From the NCBI RefSeq assembly GCF_900109095.1, contig NZ_FNYZ01000001.1, positions 496,001-560,000 on the forward strand: DNA of 64,000 nucleotides. The letters run 5' to 3'. The notes beneath the pieces were generated by a model. That model had not been told where the DNA came from, searched no databases, and was given only the letters and a program-made list of their open reading frames with translations. This document shows, piece after piece, positions 44,767 to 53,542 of the stretch. A program made the position numbers and the translations under genes. This DNA comes from Sphingobium sp. AP50. GTDB taxonomy: Bacteria; Pseudomonadota; Alphaproteobacteria; Sphingomonadales; Sphingomonadaceae. Numbering within the stretch: the first letter of the stretch is position 1; the number at the start of each line of letters is the position of its first letter.

Positions 44767-45137
44767 GCTGCCACCCGGGTAGCCGTGAAGGCAAAGCCCT
44801 CGTTAAACCCCAGCTCGGCCACAGCGCTGATCTCCCAGGCCGGCCATTTGGCAGGGTCCGGATCGCTCAGCGGATAGCGGATGCGGTCGCGGACGCTGAC
44901 CGTCTTCGTTTCGCCGCTGTTCAAAACGGCGAAGCTGGCGGTCTGCGATCCGCCAATTTGCGCGGCCTCTCGCTGCTCAGACCCACTGCCATAGGCAATG
45001 TTCGCCCAGGGATTGGCGACGGCGTTCCATTCGGTGTTGATCGGCTTATGCCCAAAGCCATCACTGCCGCCAGTTTCCGTCTCGATCAGGATGCGCTTAT
45101 CGCGCGCCTTGGCGGTCAGCCGGGGATCACCCATCAC
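44763..45137 (-). CDS. Head closure / head-tail adaptor protein
   Basis: 124 residues. RDKRILIETETGGSDGFGHK, YGSGSEQREAAQIGGSQTAS and DRIRYPLSDPD fit the SPP1 gp16 / HK97 stopper family, a small beta-barrel that seals the filled head. It overlaps both neighbours by 4 bp. Confidence 0.8.
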   Translation of the reverse strand: MMGDPRLTAKARDKRILIETETGGSDGFGHKPINTEWNAVANPWANIAYGSGSEQREAAQIGGSQTASFAVLNSGETKTVSVRDRIRYPLSDPDPAKWPAWEISAVAELGFNEGFAFTATRVAA

Positions 45138-45673
45138 AGCCGCCGATATCGATAATGGTTGATCAGATCGTCGATGCCTGCGGGCATCGCACCGCCCGAT
45201 CGCAGATACAGATGCTCGACCAGCAGCCGCGCCGCCTGTTGCAGATCCTCCGGCACCTGCGCTTGCTGCTCGTCCGGCTTCAGGTCCGAATCGATGAAGC
45301 CGACCGTTGCGGTAATGGTCACCGCGCCGGGCACGTCGGCCGCGCTGGGCCAGCGCGCGCCAATCGCCGGGGTGATGAACAGATAGTCGTCCCGCACGAA
45401 AGCGCGGAAGCCCTCGAAATTCTGTTCGGCGCCCGACCGATCGAGGTAGGAGATCGCGACACTATCCGGCTTGGCCGGAATGAGCCGGATCCGCATCTCG
45501 GGCCGGAAGGCGTCGAAGCTGAAACTCTGCTCCCGCTGAATGGACACCAGCCCATAGATGGTCTCGATCTCGCGCGCCGCCACGCGGATGAGGCGGCCGA
45601 TGTTCTCGTCCTCATCGCGCGTGTCCACCCGCATATGGATGCGGGCGTCGTCGATGCTGATCGGACCATCCAT
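45134..45673 (-). CDS. Head-tail connector, gp6-like
   Basis: 179 residues. ISIDDARIHMRVDTRDEDEN, RLIRVAAREIETIYGL and LLVEHLYLRSGGAMP match the gp6/DUF-type connector that forms a ring under the portal. It lies between the capsid-side genes and the stopper, as expected. Confidence 0.85.
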   Translation of the reverse strand: MDGPISIDDARIHMRVDTRDEDENIGRLIRVAAREIETIYGLVSIQREQSFSFDAFRPEMRIRLIPAKPDSVAISYLDRSGAEQNFEGFRAFVRDDYLFITPAIGARWPSAADVPGAVTITATVGFIDSDLKPDEQQAQVPEDLQQAARLLVEHLYLRSGGAMPAGIDDLINHYRYRRL

Positions 45674-45687
45674 GGCTGATCAGTCCG

Positions 45688-46125
45688 TCAGGCCTGGTTG
45701 GCCTGCGGGTTGTCGTGTCCCCAGCTCTTGAGCACAATCGCCGCGATCGGGGTGCCGGTGCCATGCGTACCGCTGAAGTCGGCGAGCAACTTCAGGTAGC
45801 GCTTGCCGCCCTTGTAGCCGAAGCGATAAGCGGCCGCAGCGGCATGAGCGGCGATCAGCGACTTGATGATGCCTCCCGCCGCCACGGTCACGCCCAGCAT
45901 GTCCTTGGTCTCAACCGCGCTGTAGGTGACGTCGTCGTCCGAGTGCGTCAGCACGAACTCGATCTTGTTGGTACCGCTGAAGGTGATACCGCCGACGCCG
46001 ATGGCCAGCAGGATCTCCGCCGCGTCATAGCCGAGCAGATCGATCGCTGCCGGCGTATTGTCGGCCGACAGCGTGGCGTTGCCGATCGCGACCGCGGCGA
46101 GGATCGCCGAGTGAATGTCCTTCAT
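45688..46125 (-). CDS. Head protein, possibly decoration protein
   Basis: 145 residues, low in charge and rich in Ala, Ile and Gly. Segments include LLGYDAAEILLAIGVGGITF and KIEFVLTHSDDDVTYSAVET, which resemble a phage beta-domain head protein. Its position directly after the major capsid gene suggests a capsid-associated or decoration protein. The family is not recognised. Confidence 0.6.
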   Translation of the reverse strand: MKDIHSAILAAVAIGNATLSADNTPAAIDLLGYDAAEILLAIGVGGITFSGTNKIEFVLTHSDDDVTYSAVETKDMLGVTVAAGGIIKSLIAAHAAAAAYRFGYKGGKRYLKLLADFSGTHGTGTPIAAIVLKSWGHDNPQANQA

Positions 46126-46220
46126 GGATTGTCTCCAGGAATTGGGGAAGGGAGAAGCCGCCGGCGCGGATGCCGGCGGCCAGAAAGGCAGAAAGCCAGA
46201 AATCCGGCCCGATCAGCCGA

Positions 46221-47498
46221 TTAGGTCGAGCACTTCAGCAGCTTGATCGCCTCGAAGTTGGTGATCCCGCCGCCAACGCGCTTCGTGGCATAGAACTGCA
46301 CGAAGGGCTTGTTGGTGTAAGGATCGCGCAGGATGCTGACGCCCATGCGATCGGCGATCGTATAGGCCCGCTTCCAGTCAGCGACCGCGACGGGGAACTT
46401 GTTGGCGCCCAGCTCATCCATATAGTCGTCGGTGTAGACGGGCTTGCCCAGGATGGTGCCGACCTGCTCCGACGTGGTCGGCGCGGCCCACAAGTAATTG
46501 CCCTGGCCATCCTTCCACTTCCGGATCGCCGCCATCGTCTTGTCCGAGGTGACGAAGGCTGCGCCGTTGCGATAGCCCTGCTTCAGGGCGAACAGCAGCT
46601 CGATCAGAGCATCGCCCGGATTGCTCGAAGCGAAAGCGGCGGCCGCACCGGTGGTGACGAAACCGACCTTGCCCCAGGCATAGCTGTCGTTGGCGACTGC
46701 ATCATAGGCCAGGAAGCCGCGCGGCTTGTTCTTGCCATTGCCGCGAATGAAGGCGGGGCTTTCCGCCTCGTCGAACGAGATCGAAATTTCGTCCGCCAGC
46801 CAAGCAGCCACGTCGAAGCGGGCATCATCCAGCAAGGTCTGGGTCGCCGCCGGATTGGCATAGAGCTCGCCGGAGGGCAGCGACAGCTCGCGGAGCACCG
46901 GCGTAGCGGTTTCTTCGCGATCATCCTCTTCGCCGACCCAGCCGGAGGTCGCACCGCCGACGCTGACCAGCTTCTTGTAGGTCTGGCCGCCGATCTGGAC
47001 GACGCGGGCGAGTTGGCGCATGACGGACATGCGGGTCAGCACGCGATCGATGCCCTGTTCCCAGTCGACCGGCACAATATAGCCACCGTCCGGATCGGAC
47101 TGGGTGGTAAGTGCGGCGTTGACCGCCAACTGGCTGAGATCGGCGTCGACATTGCCGCGGCGGAACCAGGTCGCGAAAGCGGTGCGATGCTCGCGCTCGG
47201 CGGCATTCAGGCCGTCGCCGGCGCCTCCGCCGAGCGAAGCAGCCGTCAGGGCGGCCGAAAGGCGATCGATTTCGGCATTGATCGGTTCGATCAGCGCATT
47301 GGCTTCGTCCTGCGTGAGGCGACCAGCAAGGGCTTCCTCATGCTTTTCGCGCATGGCGGTCACAGCCGCGTTGATCGCGGCGATTTGGGACGCCGCATCC
47401 TGCGGTTCGGCGCGGGGCGCGGCAAATACTGCACGGGGCGTAGACGCGACAAGGGTCGCGCCGGCCGCCAGGAGGGCGGCGCGCTGCAAATTCTTCAT
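46221..47498 (-). CDS. Major capsid protein, HK97 fold
   Basis: 425 residues. A helical delta-domain region covers about residues 35-110, followed by the HK97 core: LTTQSDPDGGYIVPVDWEQG, SGWVGEEDDREETATP, AAWLADEISISFDEAE and FIRGNGKNKPRGFL. The end VGGGITNFEAIKLLKCST is typical. The first 32 residues (KNLQRAALLAAGATLVASTP and onward to AVFAAP) look like a signal peptide, unusual for a capsid. They are probably removed with the delta domain by the prohead protease encoded upstream. Confidence 0.92.
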   Translation of the reverse strand: MKNLQRAALLAAGATLVASTPRAVFAAPRAEPQDAASQIAAINAAVTAMREKHEEALAGRLTQDEANALIEPINAEIDRLSAALTAASLGGGAGDGLNAAEREHRTAFATWFRRGNVDADLSQLAVNAALTTQSDPDGGYIVPVDWEQGIDRVLTRMSVMRQLARVVQIGGQTYKKLVSVGGATSGWVGEEDDREETATPVLRELSLPSGELYANPAATQTLLDDARFDVAAWLADEISISFDEAESPAFIRGNGKNKPRGFLAYDAVANDSYAWGKVGFVTTGAAAAFASSNPGDALIELLFALKQGYRNGAAFVTSDKTMAAIRKWKDGQGNYLWAAPTTSEQVGTILGKPVYTDDYMDELGANKFPVAVADWKRAYTIADRMGVSILRDPYTNKPFVQFYATKRVGGGITNFEAIKLLKCST

Positions 47499-47509
47499 GG
47501 GGTTGCTCC

Positions 47510-48397
47510 CTATTGGGTGAGATTGGCGAGGAGCCCGGTCAGCGCCTCATTCAGCTTGCGGTCGTCAGCGCCCGGCGTGACGTCCTGGTCCGTGGCAGCG
47601 CCCGGCGTGCCCTTCAGATTCTTGATCTTTGCCCGCGCCTGGGTGCGCGTCATGCCCGACGCCACCAGCGCCAGCTCCATCGCGCGCAGCTCGTTGACGC
47701 TGCGATCGCATGCCTGCGCATCCTCATCGACGGTGATGGCGTCGGCCGACAGCAGAGCATTGGCGAAGCCGCGGTCGACGGCGGTGCTGCCGGACATATA
47801 GGTCTCAGCATCCATCCATTTGACGATCTCGTCGCGCTCGGCTCCCGATCGCGCGGCATAGACATCCGCCATGGCGCCATCGAATGGCTCCAGCCAGGCG
47901 GCCGTCTCGGCCATGTCATGCCGGTTGCCCATGGCAATGACCCAGCAATTATGGATCATCAGGAAGCTGGCGGCGCCGATCTCGATCGTGTCGCCGGCCA
48001 TGGCGATGATAGACGCGGCTGACGCGGCCATACCCATCACCTTGACCGTGATGTTGTTCGGATGTTCGCGCAGCACGTTATAGACGGCGATGCCCTCGAA
48101 CATGTCGCCGCCATAACTGTTGATGTGGACCTCGACATCGCGATCTCCGATCGCGCGCAGCTGGCTCTGCACCTTCTTCGCTGTGACGCCGCCGCCGGTC
48201 CAATAATCCTCGCCGATGCTGTCGAACATGGTGATGATGTTGTCGCCCTTTGCCACGGCGCGCACGCCAGCGGCCGCATCACCGTAGCGATCGATCACCG
48301 ATGCCGGCGTGAACGCCTGCAACCGGCGATCAGCGGGAAGCGGCAGCGCGCCAGGGCGCGCGCTCGCGAAAAGGCGCGGCGCGTTACGCATCATCAT
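47510..48397 (-). CDS. Prohead protease, ClpP-like
   Basis: 295 residues. The ClpP/crotonase fold is visible: HINSYGGDMFEGIAVYN, the nucleophile Ser in MGMAASAASIIAMAG, and the His in SFLMIHNCW. It cleaves the capsid delta domain during head maturation. The start ATGATGATG overlaps the portal end by 14 bp and has AAAAGGA upstream; a longer frame to 48436 is less likely. Its tail has a Lys/Arg-rich helix (TRTQARAKIKNLKG). Confidence 0.88.
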   Translation of the reverse strand: MMMRNAPRLFASARPGALPLPADRRLQAFTPASVIDRYGDAAAGVRAVAKGDNIITMFDSIGEDYWTGGGVTAKKVQSQLRAIGDRDVEVHINSYGGDMFEGIAVYNVLREHPNNITVKVMGMAASAASIIAMAGDTIEIGAASFLMIHNCWVIAMGNRHDMAETAAWLEPFDGAMADVYAARSGAERDEIVKWMDAETYMSGSTAVDRGFANALLSADAITVDEDAQACDRSVNELRAMELALVASGMTRTQARAKIKNLKGTPGAATDQDVTPGADDRKLNEALTGLLANLTQ

Positions 48398-49727
48398 TCT
48401 GGTCCTTTTTGGGTGGCTCGCCCTCGTCGCCATCATCCGAGCCTGTCTTGGCGTCGCCGGCCGTGTTCGGCGGCGGATAGAAAATGTCGCCGTCCTCGCG
48501 GGGGTTCATGTCCTCCAGCGCGCGAACCTCGTTCGGCGAGGTAAAGCCCCATTGCAGCCCCACTGCATGCGCAGCATAGCGGGTTTTGATATCGGTCCGG
48601 ACCATCGCGGAACGATTGAAGCGCGCGTAGACTTTCGGATCCGGGATCATCGCCCCGATCTCTTCTTCCCACATGACCAGATGGTCATCCATCGTGTAGG
48701 CGCTGAAGCCGTTCGACTTCTGCTCCAGACCGGTGCCCCAGTTGGAATCGGAGCCGCTATTGTCGCCGATCATGCTGGGCGGCACGCCGAAGAACATGCA
48801 GATTTCGGACCGGGACAATTTCTGCCCGTCGATCCACGCCATATCGGTCGGGCTCAGCGAGATGGTCTCCCACTTCAGCCCTTCCTCCAGCAGCAGCACG
48901 CCGCCATCCTTGTCGCCGCCGGCACGGAAATCGTCGAGCGAGCGCTGCAACCGGTCGAAGGCCGGGTCGGTCAGTTTCTTGCCGTCTGGCATCGACACGG
49001 CGCCGGACGGCCGCGCGCCATGCTTGAAGGTCGCGGCGACCTGCCGATCGCGCGCCCGCGACTGGCCGATCGTCTCGCGGGCATAGGTCAGCGGCGTTAC
49101 GCCGGTATAGCCGTTGAGCGTCAGGCCAAAGAGATGAAACATGTCGTCCTGGCCGACAGTGATCTGCGTCCCGTTCTTGCGGGTCACTCGATATTCCAGT
49201 TCCAGGCTATCAAGCTGGCGGACCGACACGCGATCAGGGTGGATCGGGATTAACTCGCGAACCTCGCCGCGCGATCGCGACTTGAGCGCGAAGCCGTCGC
49301 CCCGCAGCAGGACATGCGCCTGCATCATCCGTTTGAACTGTGCAGGCCGCTGCCAACGATTTGGCTTTCGTTGCAGCAGCTGGGCGACCGCATGGTCCGA
49401 AGCGTCGACGCGGGTCCGTTCGTCGACCTTGCGCTTCACATCGATCGGCAGTGTCGCCACCTTGCCGGCAATCAGCCGGATGCAGCCGAACACCGCGCCG
49501 ACGCGCAGGGCGGTGTCCGGGGTAACGACCTCACCAGTCAGCCCGGCGTCACCGCGCAGCGCGGCCTCCAGTTCGTCCGGAGTGGAAATGACAAAGCCAC
49601 CGTCCGGCGCCATCGCCTGCGCCAACGGACGGCCACTCGCGCCGAACGACAAAGGCGCGCCGCCGGCAACAGAATGCAAGGAGCCACCCCCGGCCGCGCG
49701 GCCGAGGATGCGGTCGAAAAAGCTCAT
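48384..49727 (-). CDS. Portal protein, HK97 type
   Basis: 447 residues. LRVGAVFGCIRLIAGKVATL, HVLLRGDGFALKSR and DMFHLFGLTLNGYTGVTPL match the HK97 gp3 family. The C-terminus is acidic. Twelve copies form the DNA channel at one capsid vertex and dock the terminase. The gene lies between terminase and protease in canonical order. Confidence 0.92.
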   Translation of the reverse strand: MSFFDRILGRAAGGGSLHSVAGGAPLSFGASGRPLAQAMAPDGGFVISTPDELEAALRGDAGLTGEVVTPDTALRVGAVFGCIRLIAGKVATLPIDVKRKVDERTRVDASDHAVAQLLQRKPNRWQRPAQFKRMMQAHVLLRGDGFALKSRSRGEVRELIPIHPDRVSVRQLDSLELEYRVTRKNGTQITVGQDDMFHLFGLTLNGYTGVTPLTYARETIGQSRARDRQVAATFKHGARPSGAVSMPDGKKLTDPAFDRLQRSLDDFRAGGDKDGGVLLLEEGLKWETISLSPTDMAWIDGQKLSRSEICMFFGVPPSMIGDNSGSDSNWGTGLEQKSNGFSAYTMDDHLVMWEEEIGAMIPDPKVYARFNRSAMVRTDIKTRYAAHAVGLQWGFTSPNEVRALEDMNPREDGDIFYPPPNTAGDAKTGSDDGDEGEPPKKDQNDDA

Positions 49728-49736
49728 GCACTCTCC

Positions 49737-51494
49737 TCAGAGCACGCGCACGCCGCGCGTCTCGTAGACTGAAGGCCCTTCAGCCTCGTTTTTCAGCGCC
49801 AGGGCGAAGGCCATGATCATGGCAACGCAATTGTCGATCTTCAGATGTGCCTGCCCGTCCGGTTTGTTCGGATAGACATTGTCCTTCTTGTCGACGCTCG
49901 AAACGACGTTGGATACCTGCCACTCCATCACGGGGCACCCGCCATGGGCGATCGTGCCGGCCCGCATCGCGGCGTCGGTTTCCTTCATCGGATCGCTCAT
50001 GTTGATCACGATCTGACGAATCTCGATCATCGGGATGCCGCGCTTCACCATGGTGGTTGCGAACCATGTGGCCTGGTGCGGATCGTAGCCGACAAAATCG
50101 AGTTGAAACCTGGTTAGAGCGAAGTCGAGTGCCTCGGCTATTTCATCATAATCGATGACATTGCCTGGCGTGACATCGATCAGGTTCTGCGCGTCCCAAC
50201 CCTGATAGGCTTCGACGTCCGCGATTGTGTCTTCCGGTAAGAAATAACGGGTGAGAACGATCCAAGGATCGTCTCGTGTCGCCTTCTCGCCGATCGGTGG
50301 AAAGAGATAGGTTAGTGCCGCAATATCGATCTTCGAAGCCAGATCGAGCCCAATGATGCAACGCCTGCCCTGCAGTCGGGTCAGTTCGACCGCATCGGCT
50401 GCCCGAACCGGGATCTCGGGATCAGCGCAATTGCGCCAATGCTCGACGCTATAATAGGCAGCCTTTGTCGAGACCCACAGGTTGAGGTGCTTCGTCTTGA
50501 AGACACCCGCCTTGCGCGGCGTGGAGATCGCGTCCCGCTGCCGCGCCCGGAGAAAGTCCATCGAGACCGACACATCGGCGTTCGGGTTGGCTTTCCGGAG
50601 CGCAACCTCCGACTTCCAGTCATCCTCCTTGTCGATCGTATATTCGACGAACAGGGTTTCATGATCGAGCGGCGGCCCGCCATTATGGCCGATCCCGGCG
50701 AGCTTCTTCCGCTCTTCCTGGATCAGCGCATAGCAGGGGCCTGCCAGATTATCGCCGGCAGTGGTGATCAGCAGCTGAAGCGGCTGATCGCGCGCACCCA
50801 TGCCGGTGACCATCGTGTCGACCTGGCCGTCGTCGGGATGTTCGTGATATTCGTCGTGGATCGAGCAGCTGGGCGACTGCCCATCGCCCGGATCTCCGAT
50901 GATCGTCTCGAACTTCGATCCATCTCCCGGTCGGGAAATGGTCTTGGCCAGCATCTCGATGCCGAACCTGCGCTTCAGCGCCGGCGTCCGGTCCGCCATC
51001 AGGCGGGCGGGCTTAAAGACCTCCCATGCCTGTTTCTCGTTGGTCGCGCCCGAGTAGACTTCGGCGCCGAACTCGCCGTCGGCGCATAGCATGTAGAGGC
51101 CGAGGCCCGCCGCGATCGCCGACTTGCCGTTCTTGCGCGGCACCACCAGGAACAGCCGCCGAAACCGGCGCAGCCCCTTTTGCGGTCCGGACCGGTGCAG
51201 CCACCCGAAGGTGACGCAGATGATCCAGACCTGCCAAGGCTGAAGGACCAGCCGCTCTTTCGAGCGCGCCCATTTACCCTTGCTATGCGGCAGCGTCTCA
51301 ATGAACCGACAGGGTTTCCCGCCCCGCTCGGCATCGAACACGAAGGGGAACTTCGTACCTCGCGCCCGGCTGAGCTTCAGCTCATCCAGGAACCGCCGGC
51401 ACTGCAACCGGATCTGCAACCCGGCCGGGATCTTACCCGAACAAACATCGGTCGCATATTTGCGGGCGATCCCCGCATAATCACGACCTTCCAC
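49737..51494 (-). CDS. terL: Terminase large subunit
   Basis: 585 residues. The ATPase part has the Walker A-like VVPRKNGKSAIAAGLGLYML and a Walker B region SCSIHDEYHEHPDDGQ. The nuclease part has GLDLASKIDIAALTYLFP, FVGYDPHQATWF and a late Asp-containing DNCVAMIMAFALAL. It packages phage DNA and cuts it. It is of the HK97/P27-partnered type, generally associated with cos packaging. Confidence 0.93.
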   Translation of the reverse strand: MEGRDYAGIARKYATDVCSGKIPAGLQIRLQCRRFLDELKLSRARGTKFPFVFDAERGGKPCRFIETLPHSKGKWARSKERLVLQPWQVWIICVTFGWLHRSGPQKGLRRFRRLFLVVPRKNGKSAIAAGLGLYMLCADGEFGAEVYSGATNEKQAWEVFKPARLMADRTPALKRRFGIEMLAKTISRPGDGSKFETIIGDPGDGQSPSCSIHDEYHEHPDDGQVDTMVTGMGARDQPLQLLITTAGDNLAGPCYALIQEERKKLAGIGHNGGPPLDHETLFVEYTIDKEDDWKSEVALRKANPNADVSVSMDFLRARQRDAISTPRKAGVFKTKHLNLWVSTKAAYYSVEHWRNCADPEIPVRAADAVELTRLQGRRCIIGLDLASKIDIAALTYLFPPIGEKATRDDPWIVLTRYFLPEDTIADVEAYQGWDAQNLIDVTPGNVIDYDEIAEALDFALTRFQLDFVGYDPHQATWFATTMVKRGIPMIEIRQIVINMSDPMKETDAAMRAGTIAHGGCPVMEWQVSNVVSSVDKKDNVYPNKPDGQAHLKIDNCVAMIMAFALALKNEAEGPSVYETRGVRVL

Positions 51495-51497
51495 ACG

Positions 51498-51788
51498 CTA
51501 GAAAACGCAAAGCGAAAGGAAGGCATGGGCCTCGTGATGACGGCTTACCGCGTGGCGCCAAAAACTATGGTCTGCATCCAAGGCGGTGAAGCGTGCGCCT
51601 TCCAGCCGGTGATAATTCTGAAGGGTGGCGAACGTGATCGCTTTGGGATTTCGGCCCATGTGCTTCAGAAGATAGCGGCAGTATTCCGCCTCCTTCATTG
51701 TATGGACCAAGTAGACCGCACCATCCGGCAAATCGGCAAGCTGGCGGAAGGTCCTACCCGACCGGCGCCCGCCTTCAGAAACCTTCAT
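51498..51788 (-). CDS. Hypothetical protein between terminase subunits
   Basis: 96 residues (MKVSEGGRRSGRTFRQLADL...). It shows a GGRRSGRTF turn near the N-terminus, then DGAVYLVHTMKEAEYCRYLL and NPKAITFATLQNYHRLEG. This looks like the start of a small nucleotide-binding fold, but no full Walker A is present. GAGGAAG precedes the ATG. It overlaps the terminase small subunit by 14 bp. Function unknown. Confidence 0.6.
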   Translation of the reverse strand: MKVSEGGRRSGRTFRQLADLPDGAVYLVHTMKEAEYCRYLLKHMGRNPKAITFATLQNYHRLEGARFTALDADHSFWRHAVSRHHEAHAFLSLCVF

Positions 51789-52287
51789 AGGGATCTTCCT
51801 CAACCTGCTTGTGCCCGGTCGCCAGTTTCAGCGCGGCAGATGGATTGAGCATCATCTCGCCGAGTAGCGATTGCGCGTGGCGCATTGCTGCGTCGAGCAT
51901 GGCGACGGCGGGGTGAGCGCGCTTCATGATCTTCAGCGCTGAGACGGACCCGTCCTTCGTCGTGATCACGCTTTGCGTCGTGAAGGTGCATCCCTCCATG
52001 TCGATCACGGCCTGATACATGGCGATTTGTTCCAGCCGCAGCGCCAGCAGGCCGACATGCTCCGCATAGTGCGGGCTCGATCGCTTCTGCTGTTCCAGGA
52101 TGCCAGCGATCGTCGCGAAATGACCGCGCGCAATTTCCGACAAATGCAGCGGCGCCGTCATCGGCCCCAGCGGCACGTCTTCGTTGACCAGCGCATCGCG
52201 ATCGGCGCGGTATGTTCCCTGCGCCTCCTTCAGCGCCGGGTCCTTCCGCTTCCGTCCAGCGCCGGATCGGGGGCCGCCTCTAGCCAT
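51775..52287 (-). CDS. terS: Terminase small subunit, P27 family
   Basis: 170 residues. The N-terminal ARGGPRSGAGRKRKDPALK and APLHLSEIARGHFATIAGIL are typical of P27-type small terminases. The C-terminal EMMLNPSAALKLATGHKQ matches the same family. It recognises the packaging start near cos. The gene order HNH, small subunit, large subunit fits HK97-like phages. Confidence 0.85.
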   Translation of the reverse strand: MARGGPRSGAGRKRKDPALKEAQGTYRADRDALVNEDVPLGPMTAPLHLSEIARGHFATIAGILEQQKRSSPHYAEHVGLLALRLEQIAMYQAVIDMEGCTFTTQSVITTKDGSVSALKIMKRAHPAVAMLDAAMRHAQSLLGEMMLNPSAALKLATGHKQVEEDPYEGF

Positions 52288-52471
52288 TCAAGGCCCTCAC
52301 TTTTTACCCTTTGAATTTGACCGCGTAAGAAAATGACCACAGGCGCGGTCCCAGGGGGTGCTGAAGGAAGGTTTTGACCCTCCCCCCGGGGGCAAAAGGC
52401 CCCGAAATCGGCTGGAATGCGTCCGATTTTGCTTGTTTTCGTTGCGATTTATGCCTCGCGAGGGGCGATTT
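52288..52471. other. Candidate cos region
   Basis: 184 bp between the HNH and small terminase genes. It holds a perfect palindrome CCCCCGGGGG at 52383-52392 overlapping a hairpin (52389-52393 with 52399-52403). In HK97-like phages the HNH nuclease and terminase flank cos, so the cut site may be here. The assignment is by position and symmetry. Confidence 0.35.
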
Positions 52472-52810
52472 TCATTCCGAATCACTTCGGTTGCGACGCC
52501 GCGCGCGCGCCGATTCGCGGGCGGTTTTCGCCTTGCTATGCGGATCGCAAAGCCCTTGATAATTCTCGCGAATATTGCCGCCGCCTTCCGCGCGGTTGTG
52601 GATATGATCCGCGACCGTCGTGCGACGCGGCGGCGCCACGCCAGTTCGCAGGCACTCACGGCACCATGGCTCCTCAATGAGAACGCGCTTGCGCATCTCA
52701 TCATGGCCAGCGTCATAGCCGCGCTGTTGCCTGCTCTTTCCCTTCGACGTCGCCCAAGGCTCAGGCGGGCGCCAGCCTGGCGGCCGGAAGCGCGGCGCCT
52801 GCGTCGGCAT
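52472..52810 (-). CDS. HNH endonuclease
   Basis: 112 residues. The CRECLRTG and CDPHSKAK cysteine knuckles frame TTVADHIHNRAEGG, where the DH is the HNH catalytic pair, and a later N-x-x-x-H (NIRENYQGLCDPH). HNH proteins beside the small terminase are required with terminase for cos cleavage in HK97-type phages. The start overlaps the upstream gene (TGATG). Confidence 0.9.
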   Translation of the reverse strand: MPTQAPRFRPPGWRPPEPWATSKGKSRQQRGYDAGHDEMRKRVLIEEPWCRECLRTGVAPPRRTTVADHIHNRAEGGGNIRENYQGLCDPHSKAKTARESARARRRNRSDSE

Positions 52811-53229
52811 CAGCGCCGACGATAGGAGCTGAAGGAGGAGCGCCTGTAGGACGGGCGGTAGCTGAAGCGCGTGTTGGACGTGGTGGTCTTGGTCCCACCG
52901 AACAGCGAACGCTTCGTCGTGGTGGTGGTCACCGTGCGGGATCGCACATAGTCACGACTGGCCTGATAGCTGGGGATGGGCCTGCGATACCCGCGATAGT
53001 GGGGATCCGGCACGATCACCGTCTGTCGCTGCCCGCCATTCATGGCGCTGGACAGCATATAGCCGGCCATCCCGTACAGCAGATAGTCATTCACATTGCC
53101 GCCGGCACTGGCAACCTTGGCGCATTCGGCCGGATTGGCCGCCTTGGCGCATTGGTCAGCCACGCTTTCGCAGGCAGCTAACGGAATGGCGAGCAAACAG
53201 GCCGCCAGCATCAACAGATATCGCAACAT
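52810..53229 (-). CDS. Exported Arg/Ser/Thr-rich protein (lipoprotein-like)
   Basis: 139 residues. A signal with lipobox (MLAACLLAIPLAAC) is followed by two further Cys pairs (DQCAKAANPAECAK) and a Gly-rich zone. The very basic tail has TVTTTTTKRSLFGGTKTTTS and SYRPSYRRSSFSSYRRR. An exported lipoprotein in a packaging operon is unexpected and suggests a lysogenic or surface accessory gene. No family recognised. GGAGGCTTGAG lies before the ATG. Confidence 0.7.
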   Translation of the reverse strand: MLRYLLMLAACLLAIPLAACESVADQCAKAANPAECAKVASAGGNVNDYLLYGMAGYMLSSAMNGGQRQTVIVPDPHYRGYRRPIPSYQASRDYVRSRTVTTTTTKRSLFGGTKTTTSNTRFSYRPSYRRSSFSSYRRR

Positions 53230-53230
53230 C

Positions 53231-53542
53231 TCAAGCCTCCTTGGCGGTCTGCGCCTCGATCTCGGCGAGCAGCTGCCCGTCCTTCTCCTCGATGGCGCCG
53301 ATGGCCAGCTGCGCCAGCACATAGCCGGGCACGCACACCGAATGCTCGTCCAGCTGGTCAAGCCACCAGCGGGCATTGTCGCCACCAACTATCACGGTCA
53401 GCCAATGCTGGGCGCATGTGAAGATGCTGACCGACAGGTCGCGGCTGTCGCCGGTGACGACATCCAAGGTGCAGCCAGCAATCTCGGCCGACTGCTCCAG
53501 CTTCCGCCGCAACCGTTCGCCGGCGACGCTCGGATCGGTCAC
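53231..53542 (-). CDS. Hypothetical phage protein
   Basis: 103 residues with a mixed alpha/beta pattern (AGCTLDVVTGDSRDLSVSIF, WLTVIVGGDNARWWLDQL). It overlaps the Gam-like gene stop by ATGA and ends just before the lipoprotein gene. No function recognised. Confidence 0.65.
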   Translation of the reverse strand: MTDPSVAGERLRRKLEQSAEIAGCTLDVVTGDSRDLSVSIFTCAQHWLTVIVGGDNARWWLDQLDEHSVCVPGYVLAQLAIGAIEEKDGQLLAEIEAQTAKEA

